Assembly: GCA_934097085.1 (NCBI GenBank) | Contig: CAKONK010000013.1 | Span: 1-44,356, forward strand | DNA from: an uncultured Bacilli bacterium | GTDB lineage: Bacteria > Bacillota_I > Bacilli_A > RF39 > UBA660 | Direction: 5' to 3' | Length of the DNA: 44,356 nucleotides | In this document: one piece after another, positions 16,904 to 24,108 of the stretch | How positions within the stretch are numbered: position 1 is the first letter of the stretch | Layout of the letters: the number at the start of each line of letters is the position of its first letter | Translations under genes and position numbers: made by a program | Notes under the pieces: model-generated | Seen by the model: only the letters and a program-made list of their open reading frames with translations | What the model was told of the DNA's origin: nothing | Databases searched by the model: none

Positions 16904-17059
16904 TTATGATAAAGAATTTATATTACTAATAATTTTTTGCAAACACACTAATATATCATCAAAATCAATATTATTTGCATAATCATATTTTCTTTGGTAA
17001 CTTTTCCATCTTTCTTTTGAAATATTTCTAATCTTATCTTTCAACTGTTGACTATTCAT
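16904..17059 (-). pseudogene. Internally deleted AbiEii toxin remnant (51 codons)
   Basis: The ORF starts inside the end of the AbiEi gene (8-bp overlap, ATGAATAG) behind GGAGG, as abiEii genes do, but encodes only 51 residues. The first part, MNSQQLKDKIRNISKE, resembles the start of AbiEii nucleotidyltransferases. The rest, RWKSYQRKYDYANNIDFDDI and a final hydrophobic helix, resembles their C-terminal end. The roughly 200 residues between, including the GG-S/nucleotidyltransferase core, are missing, so the join is in frame. It is very likely a non-toxic deletion relic, though a functional micro-protein cannot be excluded. The family resemblance is from memory. Confidence 0.6.
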
Positions 17060-17678
17060 AAAAAACCTCCATATATTGCATTACTTCTTTCTTAATTCCC
17101 ATTTTATCAGCATATTTTGATAGTTTAACTAAATCTTTATCTTTTCTTTTTAGATATTCTTTTATACTATATTTAATGTGTTGTGAGTCCATTCTTTTTT
17201 TAGATCTAATAATATCGCAAATACTCCTTTCAATATCGTAAGCTTTTACCTTATTACCCATAGGCGTTTCAATTTCAATAAGTCCTAGTTCATAAATATT
17301 TTTGTCAACATAAAAAGCATTATGATTTTTAATTTTATAATTAAAATAATTATTCGGTACAGTTATATCATATTTACCATTCGGAGCTTTAATTGAAAGT
17401 CCATAAAAATAAAGAGCAGTCATATGTGAAAAAACTACATTTGTTAGTTCTAAACTAAAAACAAAATAAGTATCTTCGATTTTACTTGAGTCAATATAAA
17501 TACCATTACCTACTTTTTCTATGATTCCTTTATCTTTCATAATATTAAGATACATTCTGTGAATTCCAAGATTTGATAGTTCTTTTGAAGTAACATAGCC
17601 ATTATTAATTTTCATAATTGATTCAATAATTTCTATGTTACTTTGATTTTTAAATTTCTCTATTGTCATTCTTTCCAT
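17052..17678 (-). CDS. AbiEi-family antitoxin/transcriptional repressor
   Basis: This 208-aa protein is the antitoxin of type IV AbiE systems, with an N-terminal winged helix (about 15-65: NNGYVTSKELSNLGIHRMYL, KDKGIIEKVGNGIYI). The typical core follows (FSHMTALYFYGLS, YDITVP, IETPMGNKVKAYDIERSICDIIR). AbiEi represses its own operon and counters the AbiEii nucleotidyltransferase. I chose the ATG at 17678, seven bases after AAGGAGG; a longer ORF would start upstream of the promoter -10 box. Downstream, only a 51-codon remnant of the toxin remains, so this looks like an orphan antitoxin. A large inverted repeat spans its promoter. Confidence 0.85.
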   Translation of the reverse strand: MERMTIEKFKNQSNIEIIESIMKINNGYVTSKELSNLGIHRMYLNIMKDKGIIEKVGNGIYIDSSKIEDTYFVFSLELTNVVFSHMTALYFYGLSIKAPNGKYDITVPNNYFNYKIKNHNAFYVDKNIYELGLIEIETPMGNKVKAYDIERSICDIIRSKKRMDSQHIKYSIKEYLKRKDKDLVKLSKYADKMGIKKEVMQYMEVFYE

Positions 17679-17689
17679 ATTAAGCCTCC

Positions 17690-17735
17690 TTGACAAATCT
17701 AATGAAATTATAACATTTATCATTAGTTTTGTCAA
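17690..17735 (-). promoter_or_regulatory. abiEi promoter within a 16-bp inverted-repeat operator
   Basis: TTGACA (17735-17730), 17 bp and TATAAT (17712-17707) form a consensus promoter. The arms 17690-17705 and 17720-17735 are inverted copies at 15 of 16 positions (TTGACAAATCTAATGA). They cover the -35 box and the region just past the -10. This fits negative autoregulation by paired AbiEi binding, as known for abiE systems. Confidence 0.85.
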
Positions 17736-17751
17736 AGAGCTTTATCCATAT

Positions 17752-17788
17752 AAAAAGCATCATTAATAATATAATTTAAATGATGCTT
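17752..17788 (-). terminator. Terminator of the dcw operon
   Basis: AAGCATCATT (17788-17779 on the minus strand) pairs with AATGATGCTT (17764-17755), followed by T-rich sequence. It starts just after the ftsI stop codon. Confidence 0.75.
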
Positions 17789-17792
17789 TAAA

Positions 17793-19895
17793 TTATCTAT
17801 GAGATAAAGTTACATGAAGGGATAAATCTTTAGTAACTGGAGTATTTTCTGCAATTGATTGACTATTTACATAACCATAACCTTCATAAGTAAGATTTAT
17901 TCCTAAAAGTGTACATAAAGTTTTTACCTCAGTAATTGAATAACCAGTTAAATTAGGCATTACAAAGTCTTCTTTATTAGTAAGTAAGAATACTTTATCA
18001 CCCTTAACAACACTAATACCCTTTAAAGGATATTGATTAATAATATATTTACCTGTTCCTAAAGTAATTACATTAACACCTTTATTTGTAAGATTTTCTT
18101 TTACAGAGTTTGTTTCTTTGGAAATATAGTTTTCAAGTTTAATTATTTTATTTTCTGATTCATAAGCATTTTGGGTAATATTTGCATAACTAGCTATTTC
18201 ATCAACTGCTTTGGTAACTGCTCTTGCAAATGTACCTTGAGTTGCTTCGATTTTTTTAACCGCTGCATAAACTATATATTTAGGTTTATCACTTGGGAAA
18301 AATCCTGCTACTGAATAAATTTGATCATATTCACCTTTTAGATAACCCTTTCCATTTGGATCAGGTATTTGTGCTGTACCAGTTTTCATTGACATAGTAA
18401 CTGTTTTAGGTTGCCATACTTTCATAAGTCCATCATAGTTTGCACTATACATTAAACTTCTTAATTTCTCTGCTGTTTCACTTTTCATTTTTTGACCTAA
18501 AGATTCTACTTTACTTTCATATGTAGTATTTCCCTCATAATCAACAATTTTATTTATAACATAAGGTTTTAGCATTACTCCATCATTTGTAAGCATAGTA
18601 AGTGCCTGTAGCATTTGAATTGGTGTAATAATAATACCACCTTGACCAAAAGATGCTGTAGCAACTTCACTTTCATATTTAAATTTAGTAGTTCCCGCAA
18701 GTTCACCAGATAAAGTTATACCTGTTTTTTGACCAAAACCAAATTTATTATAATAATTAAGTAGTTTTTCTCTACCTAAATTTTTAGCAAGTATTGAGGC
18801 CGCAACATTTGATGAATACATAAATCCTGTATCAAAGGTTATTTCACCCCAACCAACTTTATTATAATCAGATATTACAACATCGGCTACCTCAATTGAA
18901 CCTGATTTATAAGTATCTTGTCCGTTATAAATACCTTCCTCCATTGCTGAGGCCCAAGAAAATATTTTCATCGTAGAACCTGGTTCATAGGCATATGAAA
19001 CAAGAGGATTTAAATAATTTGTAAGTGTATTTAAATCATTAGGATTAAATGTAGGATATGTACTTGAAGCCACAATTGCACCAGTATGAGCATCCATTAT
19101 TGTAAAAATAGCAAATTCAAAATTAGTTTTTTCTTTTAAGTCATTAATAGCATTTTCCGTAATAAGTTCAATATTACTATCAATTGTTAAATATATATCA
19201 CTACCCGACTGGGCTTTTGTTTCATAATAAGGTTTATTAGGAAGCATATAACCTTTGGCATCTCTTTGATATGTAATAGAGCCATTTTTACCACTTAATA
19301 AATCATTATAATAACTTTCAATGCCAAGTTCGCCTTGTATAGAACCATCATCGTGAGTTTTAGCATAGCCTACTAAATAAGAGGCAAAACTACCCATTTT
19401 ATAATACCTTTGAGTACTTTCAATAAAATCTATTCCCGGAAGTTCTAAATCAACTATCTTTTGTTTAACAATTTCTGTTAAATTTCTTCCTTTTTTACCA
19501 AATTCAACTTGATAAGCCTGTTTATTTAAATATTTAAGTATTTCTGTTTCATCCATTTCAAGTATTGGAGCAAGTGATGCAGCAGTACCCTCTTTATCAA
19601 CTACATGCTGAGGATTATTTTCATCCACGGTCCTTGAAGGCTCTAAATAAGCAATTAAAGTATAAGAGTTTACGCTTATTGCAAGAGCATCACCAGCAGC
19701 ATCATAAATTGTACCTCTTTTTGCATAAAGTGTTTTTGTAACTGTATTTCTAGAGGCCGCAAACTTTTTTAGATTCATTCCATCTACATTTGCTGATAAA
19801 GAAACGTATAAAAGCCTTGCTATTGCAAGGCATAGTAAAAGAGAAACTATTGGTAAAATAAATTTATTAGGTTTTACAGTTACTCTTTTTTTCAT
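17793..19895 (-). CDS. ftsI: Division transpeptidase, class B penicillin-binding protein with PASTA repeats
   Basis: This 700-aa class B PBP (FtsI/PbpB/SpoVD type) crosslinks septal peptidoglycan. It has an N-terminal membrane anchor (residues 13-33) and a PBP dimer domain with the opening YAKRGTIYDAAGDALA. The transpeptidase has catalytic S307-T-M-K310 (EPGSTMKIF), SSN at about 361 and KTGTAQ at about 500. Two PASTA-like modules lie at the C-terminus (about 577-640 and 640-700, VMPNLTGYSITEVKTLCTLL). PASTA modules are seen in Bacillus PbpB/SpoVD. It follows ftsL by one base and closes the mraZ-rsmH-ftsL-ftsI operon. The organism therefore makes a peptidoglycan wall, unlike true Mollicutes. 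Confidence 0.93.
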   Translation of the reverse strand: MKKRVTVKPNKFILPIVSLLLCLAIARLLYVSLSANVDGMNLKKFAASRNTVTKTLYAKRGTIYDAAGDALAISVNSYTLIAYLEPSRTVDENNPQHVVDKEGTAASLAPILEMDETEILKYLNKQAYQVEFGKKGRNLTEIVKQKIVDLELPGIDFIESTQRYYKMGSFASYLVGYAKTHDDGSIQGELGIESYYNDLLSGKNGSITYQRDAKGYMLPNKPYYETKAQSGSDIYLTIDSNIELITENAINDLKEKTNFEFAIFTIMDAHTGAIVASSTYPTFNPNDLNTLTNYLNPLVSYAYEPGSTMKIFSWASAMEEGIYNGQDTYKSGSIEVADVVISDYNKVGWGEITFDTGFMYSSNVAASILAKNLGREKLLNYYNKFGFGQKTGITLSGELAGTTKFKYESEVATASFGQGGIIITPIQMLQALTMLTNDGVMLKPYVINKIVDYEGNTTYESKVESLGQKMKSETAEKLRSLMYSANYDGLMKVWQPKTVTMSMKTGTAQIPDPNGKGYLKGEYDQIYSVAGFFPSDKPKYIVYAAVKKIEATQGTFARAVTKAVDEIASYANITQNAYESENKIIKLENYISKETNSVKENLTNKGVNVITLGTGKYIINQYPLKGISVVKGDKVFLLTNKEDFVMPNLTGYSITEVKTLCTLLGINLTYEGYGYVNSQSIAENTPVTKDLSLHVTLSHR

Positions 19896-19896
19896 A

Positions 19897-20190
19897 TTAT
19901 TTTACTTGAAGTATACTAGAGTTATTATATGAAAGTCCATATTCTTTAGCAACATTAAATATATTATCTATTGAGGCAAGCTCATCTATTTGCATAGAAA
20001 GACTTTCATTTTCCTCTTCTTGAGAAGAAATCTCTTTTTTAAGTTTTTCTACATCAATATTTGTTTTAGTAACTAAACTAGATGTATAAACATTAAGCAT
20101 TGGAATAAGACATAATAAAAGGATAATTATGAAATACATAAATTTTTCACCCTTTAAAAGTCTAACTCTTTTTTGATTTTTCTTTCTCAT
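19897..20190 (-). CDS. ftsL: Cell division protein FtsL-like
   Basis: This 97-aa bitopic membrane protein has a basic cytoplasmic N-terminus, one transmembrane helix (about 18-38, FMYFIIILLLCLIPMLNVYT) and an extracytoplasmic heptad coiled coil (about 45-75). It ends with an IFNVAKEYGLSY segment that matches the FtsL pattern A-x-x-x-G-L/M. FtsL joins DivIC/FtsB and FtsI in the divisome. The assignment rests on size, topology and its place between rsmH and ftsI. Sequence conservation in this family is always weak. Confidence 0.85.
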   Translation of the reverse strand: MRKKNQKRVRLLKGEKFMYFIIILLLCLIPMLNVYTSSLVTKTNIDVEKLKKEISSQEEENESLSMQIDELASIDNIFNVAKEYGLSYNNSSILQVK

Positions 20191-20191
20191 C

Positions 20192-21121
20192 TTATATCCT
20201 TTCTACAATTCTAAGTTTTGCGCTATGACTACGAGAATTTTCATTAATCTCTTCATCTGTAGGCAAAATTGGTTTTTTATTAATTATTTTAATTTTTGGT
20301 TTATATTCATCAGGTATATCTATCATTCCTTTTAAAATATCATCCACTTCACTATATTTTTTAAATATTTGTTTAACAAGTCTATCTTCCAAAGAATGAA
20401 AGGTTATTACGCATATTCTTCCACCCTTACTTAGCATATCAATTGCATCTGGTAAAGCCTTTTCAATAACTGAAAGCTCATTATTTACCTCGATTCTAAT
20501 TGCTTGAAAGATTTCTCTTTCTGGATGATTTTTATAAAAATATGAAGCACCAACAGCTTTTTGAATAATGTCTACGAGTTCAAATGTTGTAACAATTTCT
20601 TTATTTTTTCTTTCTTTACATATTGCACTAGCAATTACTTTAGAATATTTTTCTTCAGCATATTTAAAGAAAATATCAGTAAGTTTTTCTAATGAATATG
20701 TATTTACAACATCTTTTGCAGTAAGAGCATTTTGAGTGTCCATACGCATATCAAGTGGTGCATTTAATTTAAAAGAAAACCCCCTTTTTGCATCATCGAT
20801 CTGAGGTGAAGAAAAACCTAAGTCAAATAAGAAACCATCCACTTTTAAAATATTTTCTTTTTCCAATGTTTCCTTTAAGTTTGCAAAGTTTTCCTTAAAA
20901 ATAGTAAAGTTATCACCAATTGATGAAAGTGCTTCTTTAGAATACTTAACAGCATTTTCATCTTCATCGAAGGCAAACAGTTTTCCCTTTTTATTTTTTT
21001 CTAAGATAACCTTAGAATGTCCGGCATAGCCAAGTGTACAATCAACATATGTGCCACCATCTTTAATATTTAGTCCATCAATAGACTCCTTTAATAAAAC
21101 ACTATAATGCATCTTTTTCAT
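20192..21121 (-). CDS. rsmH: 16S rRNA (cytosine1402-N4)-methyltransferase RsmH
   Basis: This protein of about 309 aa is the MraW/RsmH methyltransferase that N4-methylates C1402 in the ribosomal P site. It has the family blocks HYSVLLKESIDGL, YVDCTLGYAGHS (SAM binding), GFLFDLGFSSPQIDDAKRGFSF, LDMRMD, FQAIRIEVNNEL and ITFHSLEDRLVKQIF, and ends NSRSHSAKLRI. The start is ambiguous: TTG at 21124, ATG at 21121 or ATG at 21112. I prefer 21121, eight to eleven bases after GGAGA. It overlaps the end of mraZ by about 20 bp, as is usual in this cluster. Confidence 0.95.
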   Translation of the reverse strand: MKKMHYSVLLKESIDGLNIKDGGTYVDCTLGYAGHSKVILEKNKKGKLFAFDEDENAVKYSKEALSSIGDNFTIFKENFANLKETLEKENILKVDGFLFDLGFSSPQIDDAKRGFSFKLNAPLDMRMDTQNALTAKDVVNTYSLEKLTDIFFKYAEEKYSKVIASAICKERKNKEIVTTFELVDIIQKAVGASYFYKNHPEREIFQAIRIEVNNELSVIEKALPDAIDMLSKGGRICVITFHSLEDRLVKQIFKKYSEVDDILKGMIDIPDEYKPKIKIINKKPILPTDEEINENSRSHSAKLRIVERI

Positions 21122-21539
21122 CAAATAAATTCTCCGCTATATCCGCAAGTGATGAAGCATTGTCATCTAAATATGAATTAAATGCATCTTCGTCCCAAAT
21201 CTCAAGATGATCGTTTACTCCAATAACTACGCATTTACCTTTTAAGCCAGCATAGTTAATTAAAGGTTCACATATACTTACTCTACCACTCTTGTCTAAA
21301 CCTATATCAGAGGCTCCTGAAAAGAAAAAGCGCAAATAACCACGAGTATCTTTCTTGTTAAAAGGAAGAGTACTTAGTTTACTAACAAGTTTTTCCCACT
21401 CTTTATTTGAGTATACATATAGACATTTTTCAAGTCCTTTTGTAATTATAAAAGACTCTCCAAGTTCTAATCTATACTTAGTAGGAATAACTAAACGATT
21501 TTTTTCATCTAAATTATGATGAAATTGTCCAATTAGCAT
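21102..21539 (-). CDS. mraZ: Transcriptional regulator MraZ
   Basis: This 145-aa protein has two SpoVT/AbrB-like repeats. The first has GQFHHNLDEKNRLVIPTKYR (about 4-45). The second begins GASDIGLDKSGRVSI (about 75-120). MraZ forms a ring, binds spaced repeats in its own promoter and controls the dcw operon. I chose the ATG at 21539, where the conserved MLIGQFHH start lies. An upstream extension would include the operator boxes. It is the first gene of mraZ-rsmH-ftsL-ftsI. Repeated GTGG boxes directly precede it. Confidence 0.95.
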   Translation of the reverse strand: MLIGQFHHNLDEKNRLVIPTKYRLELGESFIITKGLEKCLYVYSNKEWEKLVSKLSTLPFNKKDTRGYLRFFFSGASDIGLDKSGRVSICEPLINYAGLKGKCVVIGVNDHLEIWDEDAFNSYLDDNASSLADIAENLFDEKDAL

Positions 21540-21548
21540 TTTTATTCC

Positions 21549-21582
21549 CCACTTTCTTCCACAGTGTGCCACTGTCTACCAT
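21549..21582 (-). promoter_or_regulatory. MraZ operator: GTGG boxes at exact 10-bp spacing
   Basis: On the minus strand GTGG occurs at 21572-21569, 21562-21559 and 21552-21549, with a degenerate ATGG at 21582-21579. The strict 10-bp period is what MraZ rings recognise in other bacteria (repeated TGGG or GTGG boxes). The nearest box ends about 10 bases before the ATG, so binding could also block translation-proximal transcription. Confidence 0.8.
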
Positions 21583-21601
21583 TATGATACTATAAACATA
21601 A

Positions 21602-21631
21602 AAAAAAGTAAATATTTTCATTTACTTTTTT
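21602..21631. terminator. Terminator between rpmF and mraZ (bidirectional sequence)
   Basis: A 12-bp stem, AAAAAAGTAAAT/ATTTACTTTTTT with a 6-nt loop, lies between the rpmF stop and the mraZ promoter region. T runs occur on both strands. On the minus strand it ends the yceD-rpmF transcript. Confidence 0.75.
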
Positions 21632-21666
21632 AATAAACCTAATCAAACTTTACACTTGTTTACAGA

Positions 21667-21855
21667 TTAATTTTCTTCTTTTTCTACATTAAGTACTTCT
21701 TTACCATTATATTTACCACATTTAGTACATGCTCTATGAGGTCTTAAAGTACTTCCACAACTTGGACATTTAGTTAATGCTCCAACTTCTTTTTTAAGAT
21801 GAGTTCTTCTCATTCTCTTTTTTGTTTTACTTGTTCTTCTAAAAGGAACTGCCAT
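21667..21855 (-). CDS. rpmF: 50S ribosomal protein L32
   Basis: This 62-aa protein begins MAVPFRRTSKTKKRMRRTHLK, the L32 signature. A zinc ribbon follows with cysteines in CPSC (about 30-33) and CTKC (about 43-46), so this is the zinc-binding C+ form. It lies 2 bp downstream of yceD, the normal pairing. Confidence 0.96.
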   Translation of the reverse strand: MAVPFRRTSKTKKRMRRTHLKKEVGALTKCPSCGSTLRPHRACTKCGKYNGKEVLNVEKEEN

Positions 21856-21857
21856 AT

Positions 21858-22277
21858 TTATTCACCACCTTCATTACTACTTAATACGCACCAATTATCT
21901 CCCTTTAATTTTTCAGCATCACACAAGGTATATCTAATTGGGACTTCCAATACAATATTTTGCCACAAAAACTCATTAATATCAAGTGCATTTTGATTTT
22001 TTTCTATAAAATCTGTAATTTCATCATCAATATTAATGTCATATGGATAATCTAACTCTTCTAGTGAAACACTATCAAGTAACACCATTGTACCATAAAT
22101 ATGAATATTAATAAAGTATTCATCTATATCATTTCTTGTAATAAAACCAGAATAATTAACATCATCAAGTTTTTTAATTGAACTATTTTCAAGAAATTTT
22201 GCATCATATGATACTTTTCCAGAAATATCTATTCTATCTTTGTAATTTAATGCACTTAAATCTAATTTCATTTTCAT
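21858..22277 (-). CDS. yceD: YceD/DUF177-family protein (23S rRNA accumulation)
   Basis: This 139-aa protein has the DUF177 layout: an N-terminal beta region, a central segment DSVSLEELDYPYDINIDDE, and a C-terminal block ALDINEFLWQNIVLEVPIRYTLCD (P-x-x-x-L/C). Family members sit next to rpmF and are needed for 23S rRNA accumulation in plants and E. coli. The rpmF neighbour supports the call. The second ATG (MKLDLSALNY) is also a possible start, since the ribosome binding site AGAAAGGA lies close to the first. Confidence 0.85.
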   Translation of the reverse strand: MKMKLDLSALNYKDRIDISGKVSYDAKFLENSSIKKLDDVNYSGFITRNDIDEYFINIHIYGTMVLLDSVSLEELDYPYDINIDDEITDFIEKNQNALDINEFLWQNIVLEVPIRYTLCDAEKLKGDNWCVLSSNEGGE

Positions 22278-22322
22278 TTCCTTTCTAAAAAATTATATCA
22301 TAAATCTTCAGATTATGAAACA

Positions 22323-22622
22323 TTATCTTGATTTTTTATTTTCTCTTTTCTCTTTTAAAGTGTTAATCCATCTTATTAAAGGATCTGCTGTTTTAATATC
22401 ATCGGGATTAAATATATATTTTGTAGGAAGAGGCTTTGTTTTAACTTCTTTCATAGGATTTCTACCTATTTTTTCCTCAACCATTTTAATTTTTTCATTA
22501 ACATTATGAAGACTTATCGCGAATCTGTGAATTTCTTCTTTACTTTCAGCATTTGCTAAAGATTTTAATATTAAATATCTAACTCCTATTAATTTATTTC
22601 TATATTCTTTTAAATTTTCCAT
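22323..22622 (-). CDS. Small hypothetical protein, helical
   Basis: This 99-aa protein has a predicted N-terminal helical hairpin (residues 5-50: LKEYRNKLIGVRYLILKSL, then FAISLHNVNEKIKMVEEKIG) followed by a basic, proline-containing tail. It starts after GGAGGG at good spacing. I recognise no family. It is transcribed with yceD-rpmF in the same direction, with 45 bp between it and yceD. Confidence 0.65.
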   Translation of the reverse strand: MENLKEYRNKLIGVRYLILKSLANAESKEEIHRFAISLHNVNEKIKMVEEKIGRNPMKEVKTKPLPTKYIFNPDDIKTADPLIRWINTLKEKRENKKSR

Positions 22623-22660
22623 AAACCCTCCGATGTATATTATATAATACTTATTATAAT

Positions 22661-23461
22661 TTATCTACTATAACTTTCTTCATAATCTTGAACATATTTA
22701 CCATTATATGAGGCAATTGCCAACTTTTTTAACTGCTCTGTAGGTAAATTTAAACTACCTGATAAACTATTTAGTTTTTCCAAATAATCAGGCTTAAATT
22801 TAATACTTGTAAAATCAATTTTTCCATAACCACATAATCTATCAAATTCATCCATTAAATTAAAACTAAACACCTTATTATTAACACAAACAAATTCTAT
22901 ATCAAAATAATTAAACATTCCTAAAACATATAAATTGCATAATAAATATTCACATCTTTGCCTATCTTCCTTTTTAGAAAAATCAGGATATTCTTTAAAT
23001 ATAATATGATATATTTCTACAATACTTTTTTGTTGTTCTGTTATAGGTAAAACTCTCATATTATTAAGGTTATTAATTACATTTGTTTCATCTTTTACTA
23101 TTTTTAAAGCATTTTCTTTATCATATACTCTAAAGTTATAACCACTATCTTCATTAAAACTTATTTCACTTATTTTTTCATCGTTTTTAGTTTTACCACT
23201 ATAGTAACTTACTAGTTCATTATTTTTTAAAGATACTAAATATTCAATATTATCACCATTTATAATTGAAATATTTATTGAACTTTCAGTACTTCCCTTA
23301 GTAAATATTTTAGCCATATAAATAAGTTTTTCAATATTATTTGTATAATGATTTAAAACATTATCTAAAACTTCGCTAGCATTTTCTCTTATAATATCAC
23401 TTTCTATCCCAATAGATATACTCTTATTTCCTTCATATTCATACTTTTTTTCTAATCCCAT
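22661..23461 (-). CDS. Hypothetical protein, unknown
   Basis: This 266-aa soluble protein has no signal peptide, transmembrane helix or recognised motif. The first half is beta-rich and acidic (SINISIINGDNIEYLVSLKN). The second half is helical with two cysteines at RCEYLLCNLYVLGMFNYF. It has its own promoter at 23487-23515. Its position beside the DUF3800/small-RNA locus may be coincidental. No function is proposed. Confidence 0.65.
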   Translation of the reverse strand: MGLEKKYEYEGNKSISIGIESDIIRENASEVLDNVLNHYTNNIEKLIYMAKIFTKGSTESSINISIINGDNIEYLVSLKNNELVSYYSGKTKNDEKISEISFNEDSGYNFRVYDKENALKIVKDETNVINNLNNMRVLPITEQQKSIVEIYHIIFKEYPDFSKKEDRQRCEYLLCNLYVLGMFNYFDIEFVCVNNKVFSFNLMDEFDRLCGYGKIDFTSIKFKPDYLEKLNSLSGSLNLPTEQLKKLAIASYNGKYVQDYEESYSR

Positions 23462-23486
23462 ACTACTACCTACTCTCTACATATTA

Positions 23487-23515
23487 ATAATATAAAAAAA
23501 TGTCCAGTACTTCAA
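23487..23515 (-). promoter_or_regulatory. Promoter of the 22661-23461 gene
   Basis: TTGAAG (23515-23510), a 17-bp spacer and TATTAT (23492-23487) lie on the minus strand, about 25 bp before the start codon. Confidence 0.65.
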
Positions 23516-23532
23516 TAGCACTTGACATAATT

Positions 23533-23562
23533 TTTACATATTATTAAGTAGTTTTTTATAAT
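23533..23562 (+). promoter_or_regulatory. Possible plus-strand promoter upstream of the small-RNA array
   Basis: TTTACA (23533-23538), 18 bp and TATAAT (23557-23562) are present. It would feed into RNA 1. Weaker support than the three array promoters. Confidence 0.4.
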
Positions 23563-23619
23563 AGAATTCGATAGCGTTAAATTTTAAAAATAATTTATGA
23601 TTTTTCTAATATTTTCTCA

Positions 23620-23648
23620 TTTACATTACTAATTTTATTTGATATACT
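23620..23648 (+). promoter_or_regulatory. Promoter of small RNA 1
   Basis: TTTACA (23620-23625), a 17-bp spacer and TATACT (23643-23648) predict a start at about 23655, at the ACAGAGAAAT that begins the repeated RNA. Confidence 0.75.
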
Positions 23649-23654
23649 TTCTTT

Positions 23655-23773
23655 ACAGAGAAATGTAATATCATTAGATATATTATTTATCTGTCTTGGT
23701 CTATAAAAAGGACCAAACCCGTGTAGGACCATTGTCCGCTTAAAAAGGCAATCTTTATTAAGATTGTTTTTTT
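23655..23773 (+). ncRNA. DUF3800-associated small RNA 1
   Basis: About 119 nt. A 5' stem pairs ACAGA (23655-23659) with TCTGT (23690-23694). A perfect 6-bp hairpin TTGGTC/GACCAA (23696-23701, 23711-23716) follows, then GGAC-CATT-GTCC (23726-23737), then a terminator CAATCTT-TATT-AAGATTG plus seven T. Its 58-nt core is repeated in RNA 3 with a single loop difference, while the terminator stems differ in sequence but keep pairing. That is strong evidence of a selected RNA. GGACCA occurs twice and both copies can pair with TGGTC, so alternative folds are possible. There is no ORF inside. It converges on the DUF3800 gene. Confidence 0.8.
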
Positions 23774-23798
23774 AATATGAAAAATACATCAAAAAATA

Positions 23799-23827
23799 TT
23801 GACATTGATAGTAACATTTAGTATTAT
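23799..23827 (+). promoter_or_regulatory. Promoter of small RNA 2
   Basis: TTGACA (23799-23804), 17 bp and TATTAT (23822-23827) make a near-consensus promoter. Confidence 0.8.
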
Positions 23828-23833
23828 TTTATT

Positions 23834-23941
23834 ACCGGAGAGAAATCTTGTCAGGTCGATAGCTAGATAACGATTAGTAATAATTAAGCGTACTGCAAGT
23901 ACGCCGCTCTAGTTGGAGAAAACCACTTTTGTGGTTTTTTT
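23834..23941 (+). ncRNA. DUF3800-associated small RNA 2 (different sequence)
   Basis: About 108 nt. The outer stem is CTAGA (23863-23867) with TCTAG (23908-23912). It encloses a perfect hairpin GCGTAC-TGCAA-GTACGC (23888-23904). The transcript ends in AAAACCAC-TTTT-GTGGTTTT with a T run (23919-23941). It has no clear sequence relation to RNAs 1 and 3 beyond a GAGAAAT near the start. I recognise no known family (not tRNA, 6S, SRP or tmRNA). The promoter, compact structure and terminator make it a convincing independent RNA gene. Confidence 0.75.
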
Positions 23942-23953
23942 CTTGATTTTTTA

Positions 23954-23982
23954 TTTACATTATGAATTTTCTTTGGTATAAT
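23954..23982 (+). promoter_or_regulatory. Promoter of small RNA 3
   Basis: TTTACA (23954-23959), 17 bp and TATAAT (23977-23982) predict a start at about 23989, the position matching RNA 1. Confidence 0.85.
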
Positions 23983-23988
23983 TTTCTT

Positions 23989-24106
23989 ACAGAGAAATAT
24001 AATATTATTATAGATATATTATATATCTGTCTTGGTCTGTAAAAAGGACCAAACCCGTGTAGGACCATTGTCCGCTTAAAAAAGTAACCTTTATGGTTGC
24101 TTTTTT
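23989..24106 (+). ncRNA. DUF3800-associated small RNA 3 (paralog of RNA 1)
   Basis: About 118 nt with the same plan as RNA 1: ACAGA/TCTGT stem (23989-23993, 24026-24030), TTGGTC/GACCAA hairpin (24032-24052), GGAC-CATT-GTCC (24062-24073) and a terminator. The A/T-rich top of the first stem has changed and the terminator stem is a different sequence, yet both still pair. The 58-nt core from ATCTGTCTTGG to CGCTTAAAAA differs by one base. The terminator is shared back-to-back with the DUF3800 gene. Confidence 0.8.
24078..24106. terminator. Bidirectional terminator between RNA 3 and the DUF3800 gene
   Basis: AAAAAA, then GTAACC-TTTAT-GGTTGC, then TTTTTT: T runs follow the hairpin on both strands. 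It ends both convergent transcripts. Confidence 0.85.
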
Positions 24107-24108
24107 AA

